DNA of 64,000 bases. Source: Mycobacterium sp. DL440 (GTDB lineage: Bacteria; Actinomycetota; Actinomycetes; Mycobacteriales; Mycobacteriaceae). The position numbers and the translations under genes are program-made. Position 1 is the stretch's first letter; each line of letters starts with the position of its first letter. The DNA lies in the NCBI RefSeq assembly GCF_011745145.1, contig NZ_CP050191.1, positions 6,310,467 to 6,374,466 of the forward strand, given 5' to 3'. The notes under the pieces are model-generated. The model was not told where the DNA came from. It saw only the letters and a list, made by a program, of their open reading frames with translations, and did no database searches. Of this stretch, positions 62,720 to 64,000 are shown one piece after another.

Positions 62720-64000
62720 CCGAGATCCTGCGCATCGCGAACTGCTCCGGCTTCTACGGTGACCGGCTGTCGGCGGCCCGTGAAATGGTCGATGGTGGCG
62801 ACATCGACGTGCTGACCGGTGACTACCTCGCCGAGCTGACCATGTTCATCCTGTCCAAAGCGCGCAACGCCGGCCGCCCCGGTTACGCCACCACCTTCCT
62901 CCGCCAGATGGAAGACGTACTCGGAACCTGCCTGGAACGTGGCATCCGAGTGGTATCCAACGCCGGCGGCCTGGACCCGGGCGGCCTTGCTCAGGCACTC
63001 GTCGATATCGGGCAACGGCTAGGCCTGTCCCCGAAGGTCGCCTACCTCACCGGTGACGACCTGATCCCACAGATTCCGCAGCTACGCAGTGACGGTGAGG
63101 TCTTCCGCAACATCGACACCGGTCAACTGCTCGCGGACACCGCAGCCGAACCGTTCACTGCCAACGCCTATCTCGGCGGGCGCGGGATCGCCCGTGCGCT
63201 GAGCGAGGGTGCCGACATTGTGGTGTGCCCGCGGGTTACTGACGCCTCGCTCGTGGTCGGACCCTCGATGTGGAAATTCGGCTGGGCCGAGGACGAGTAC
63301 GACAAGCTCGCCGGAGCCGTAGCCGCCGGCCACGTCATCGAGTGCGGTGCGCAGGCCACCGGCGGCAACTACGCATTCTTCGAGGAGATCGAATCCACTG
63401 GGCTGCCAGGATTGCCGATCGCGGAGATGCACGCCGACGGTAGCAGTGTCATCACCAAACATCCCGGTACGGGCGGCCAGGTTTCGGTCGGGACGGTGAC
63501 CGCGCAGTTGCTCTACGAGATCGGTGGCACCGACTACCTCAACCCCGATGTCACTCTGAAGCTCGACACCGTACGGCTGACGCAGGAAGGCCCCGACCGG
63601 GTCAGGCTCTCGGGCACCCGCGGCGTCGAGCCGCCGTCGACGCTCAAGGTCGCAATGACGGTCCTCGGCCCGTACCGGCAGTCCGTCGTCTTCGCCATCC
63701 CGGGTGAGAAGGTCGAAACCAAGGCCGCCGTAGTCGAGCGGGACCTGCGCACGATTCTCGGTGGATTCGAGCAGTTCGACGATGTCAGCATCAGACTTGT
63801 GCGCAGCGACCAGCCCGACGCGGTGCTCAACGAGCTCGCGGTCGCACAGCTGGTCGTGTCGTTCGCCGCTACCGACAAGGATCTTCTGGGTCGCCGGATC
63901 TTCGATGCGGCTACAGGTTTGGCGCTGTCCAGCTATCCGGGCATCTATTTTCCCGGCGAACGGCAGCAGCGACCTACCCAGACCGGCATCAACTGGCCGT
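62716..64000 (+). CDS. AtuA-family (DUF1446) protein, 3' end beyond window
   Basis: At least 428 residues from the GTG at 62716, open to the window end. It matches AtuA/DUF1446: IANCSGFYGDRLSAAREMVDGG, DVLTGDYLAELTM, NAGGLDP, CPRVTDASLVVGP, and the later TKHPGTGGQVSVGTVTAQLLYEIGG and YLNPDVTLKLD. AtuA is required for acyclic terpene use in Pseudomonas but its reaction is not known; homologues lie in many CoA-linked catabolic operons. Coupled by 4-nt overlap to the MaoC gene. Confidence 0.9.
   Translation, partial: MTEILRIANCSGFYGDRLSAAREMVDGGDIDVLTGDYLAELTMFILSKARNAGRPGYATTFLRQMEDVLGTCLERGIRVVSNAGGLDPGGLAQALVDIGQRLGLSPKVAYLTGDDLIPQIPQLRSDGEVFRNIDTGQLLADTAAEPFTANAYLGGRGIARALSEGADIVVCPRVTDASLVVGPSMWKFGWAEDEYDKLAGAVAAGHVIECGAQATGGNYAFFEEIESTGLPGLPIAEMHADGSSVITKHPGTGGQVSVGTVTAQLLYEIGGTDYLNPDVTLKLDTVRLTQEGPDRVRLSGTRGVEPPSTLKVAMTVLGPYRQSVVFAIPGEKVETKAAVVERDLRTILGGFEQFDDVSIRLVRSDQPDAVLNELAVAQLVVSFAATDKDLLGRRIFDAATGLALSSYPGIYFPGERQQRPTQTGINWP

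Overview
The window is high-GC chromosomal DNA from a mycobacterium, most like a fast-growing Mycolicibacterium. The evidence is an MmpS/MmpL transporter under a TetR regulator, an antigen-85-like mycolyltransferase, a deazaflavin (F420)-type nitroreductase, DUF3349, DUF5078 and DUF732 proteins, and the gene order around the menaquinone genes. Positions 1-48,899 follow the M. tuberculosis Rv0524-Rv0556 order (hemL, phosphoglycerate mutase-like, thioredoxin, ccdA, resB, ccsA, ATPase, menA, mtnP, menE, pitA, menB, fadD8, amidohydrolase, menC, bpoC, menD, DUF3592), with several lineage-specific insertions. No rRNA, tRNA, CRISPR array, phage or recognisable insertion sequence was seen.

Layout. 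1-6,800: end of hemL, then a cytochrome c maturation operon (thioredoxin-like lipoprotein, CcdA, ResB, CcsA) followed by a MinD-like ATPase and two small membrane proteins. 6,838-12,500: MFS transporter, an AbiEi/DUF559 protein between two inverted palindromic repeats, menA, methylthioadenosine phosphorylase, a nitronate monooxygenase-like enzyme. 12,597-20,900: acyl-CoA dehydrogenase-like protein, the DUF5078-DUF732-mmpL-mmpS unit with a divergent TetR gene and a perfect dyad operator, an acetyltransferase and a PPOX flavoprotein. 20,978-25,137: menE, DUF3349, pitA with its small partners, a glyoxalase-like protein. 25,186-31,499: a PucR-controlled catabolic cluster (permease, two SDRs, ureohydrolase, NodB-type deacetylase). 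31,500-48,899: menB, fadD8, amidohydrolase, a second fadD, Ag85-like protein, menC, a GlxA/DJ-1 pair, bpoC, menD, DUF3592, DsbA-like lipoprotein.

49,048-64,000 is an accessory catabolic locus that interrupts the conserved order. It has a zinc alcohol dehydrogenase and an SDR on the minus strand, a proton-coupled oligopeptide-type transporter, ATP-dependent hydantoinase/oxoprolinase subunits HyuA and HyuB, a trimethylamine-dehydrogenase-like flavoprotein, a class III CoA-transferase, two single-domain MaoC-like hydratases and an AtuA-family (DUF1446) protein cut by the window end. Three promoters in this locus share the same architecture: a TTGAC(A/G) box, 17 nt, a -10 box, and 19-23 nt later the same 14-nt site, close to WCGTAWATACGAAC. 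They point outward to the dehydrogenase pair, to a truncated permease plus the transporter, and to the HyuAB operon. This looks like one coordinately repressed pathway for an unknown substrate, possibly a cyclic amide or imide, or a compound needing ATP-dependent carboxylation. The substrate is not determined by the sequence.

Four short palindromes (two sequence families) each lie 9-32 nt downstream of a stop codon. One of them occupies the first codons of resB.
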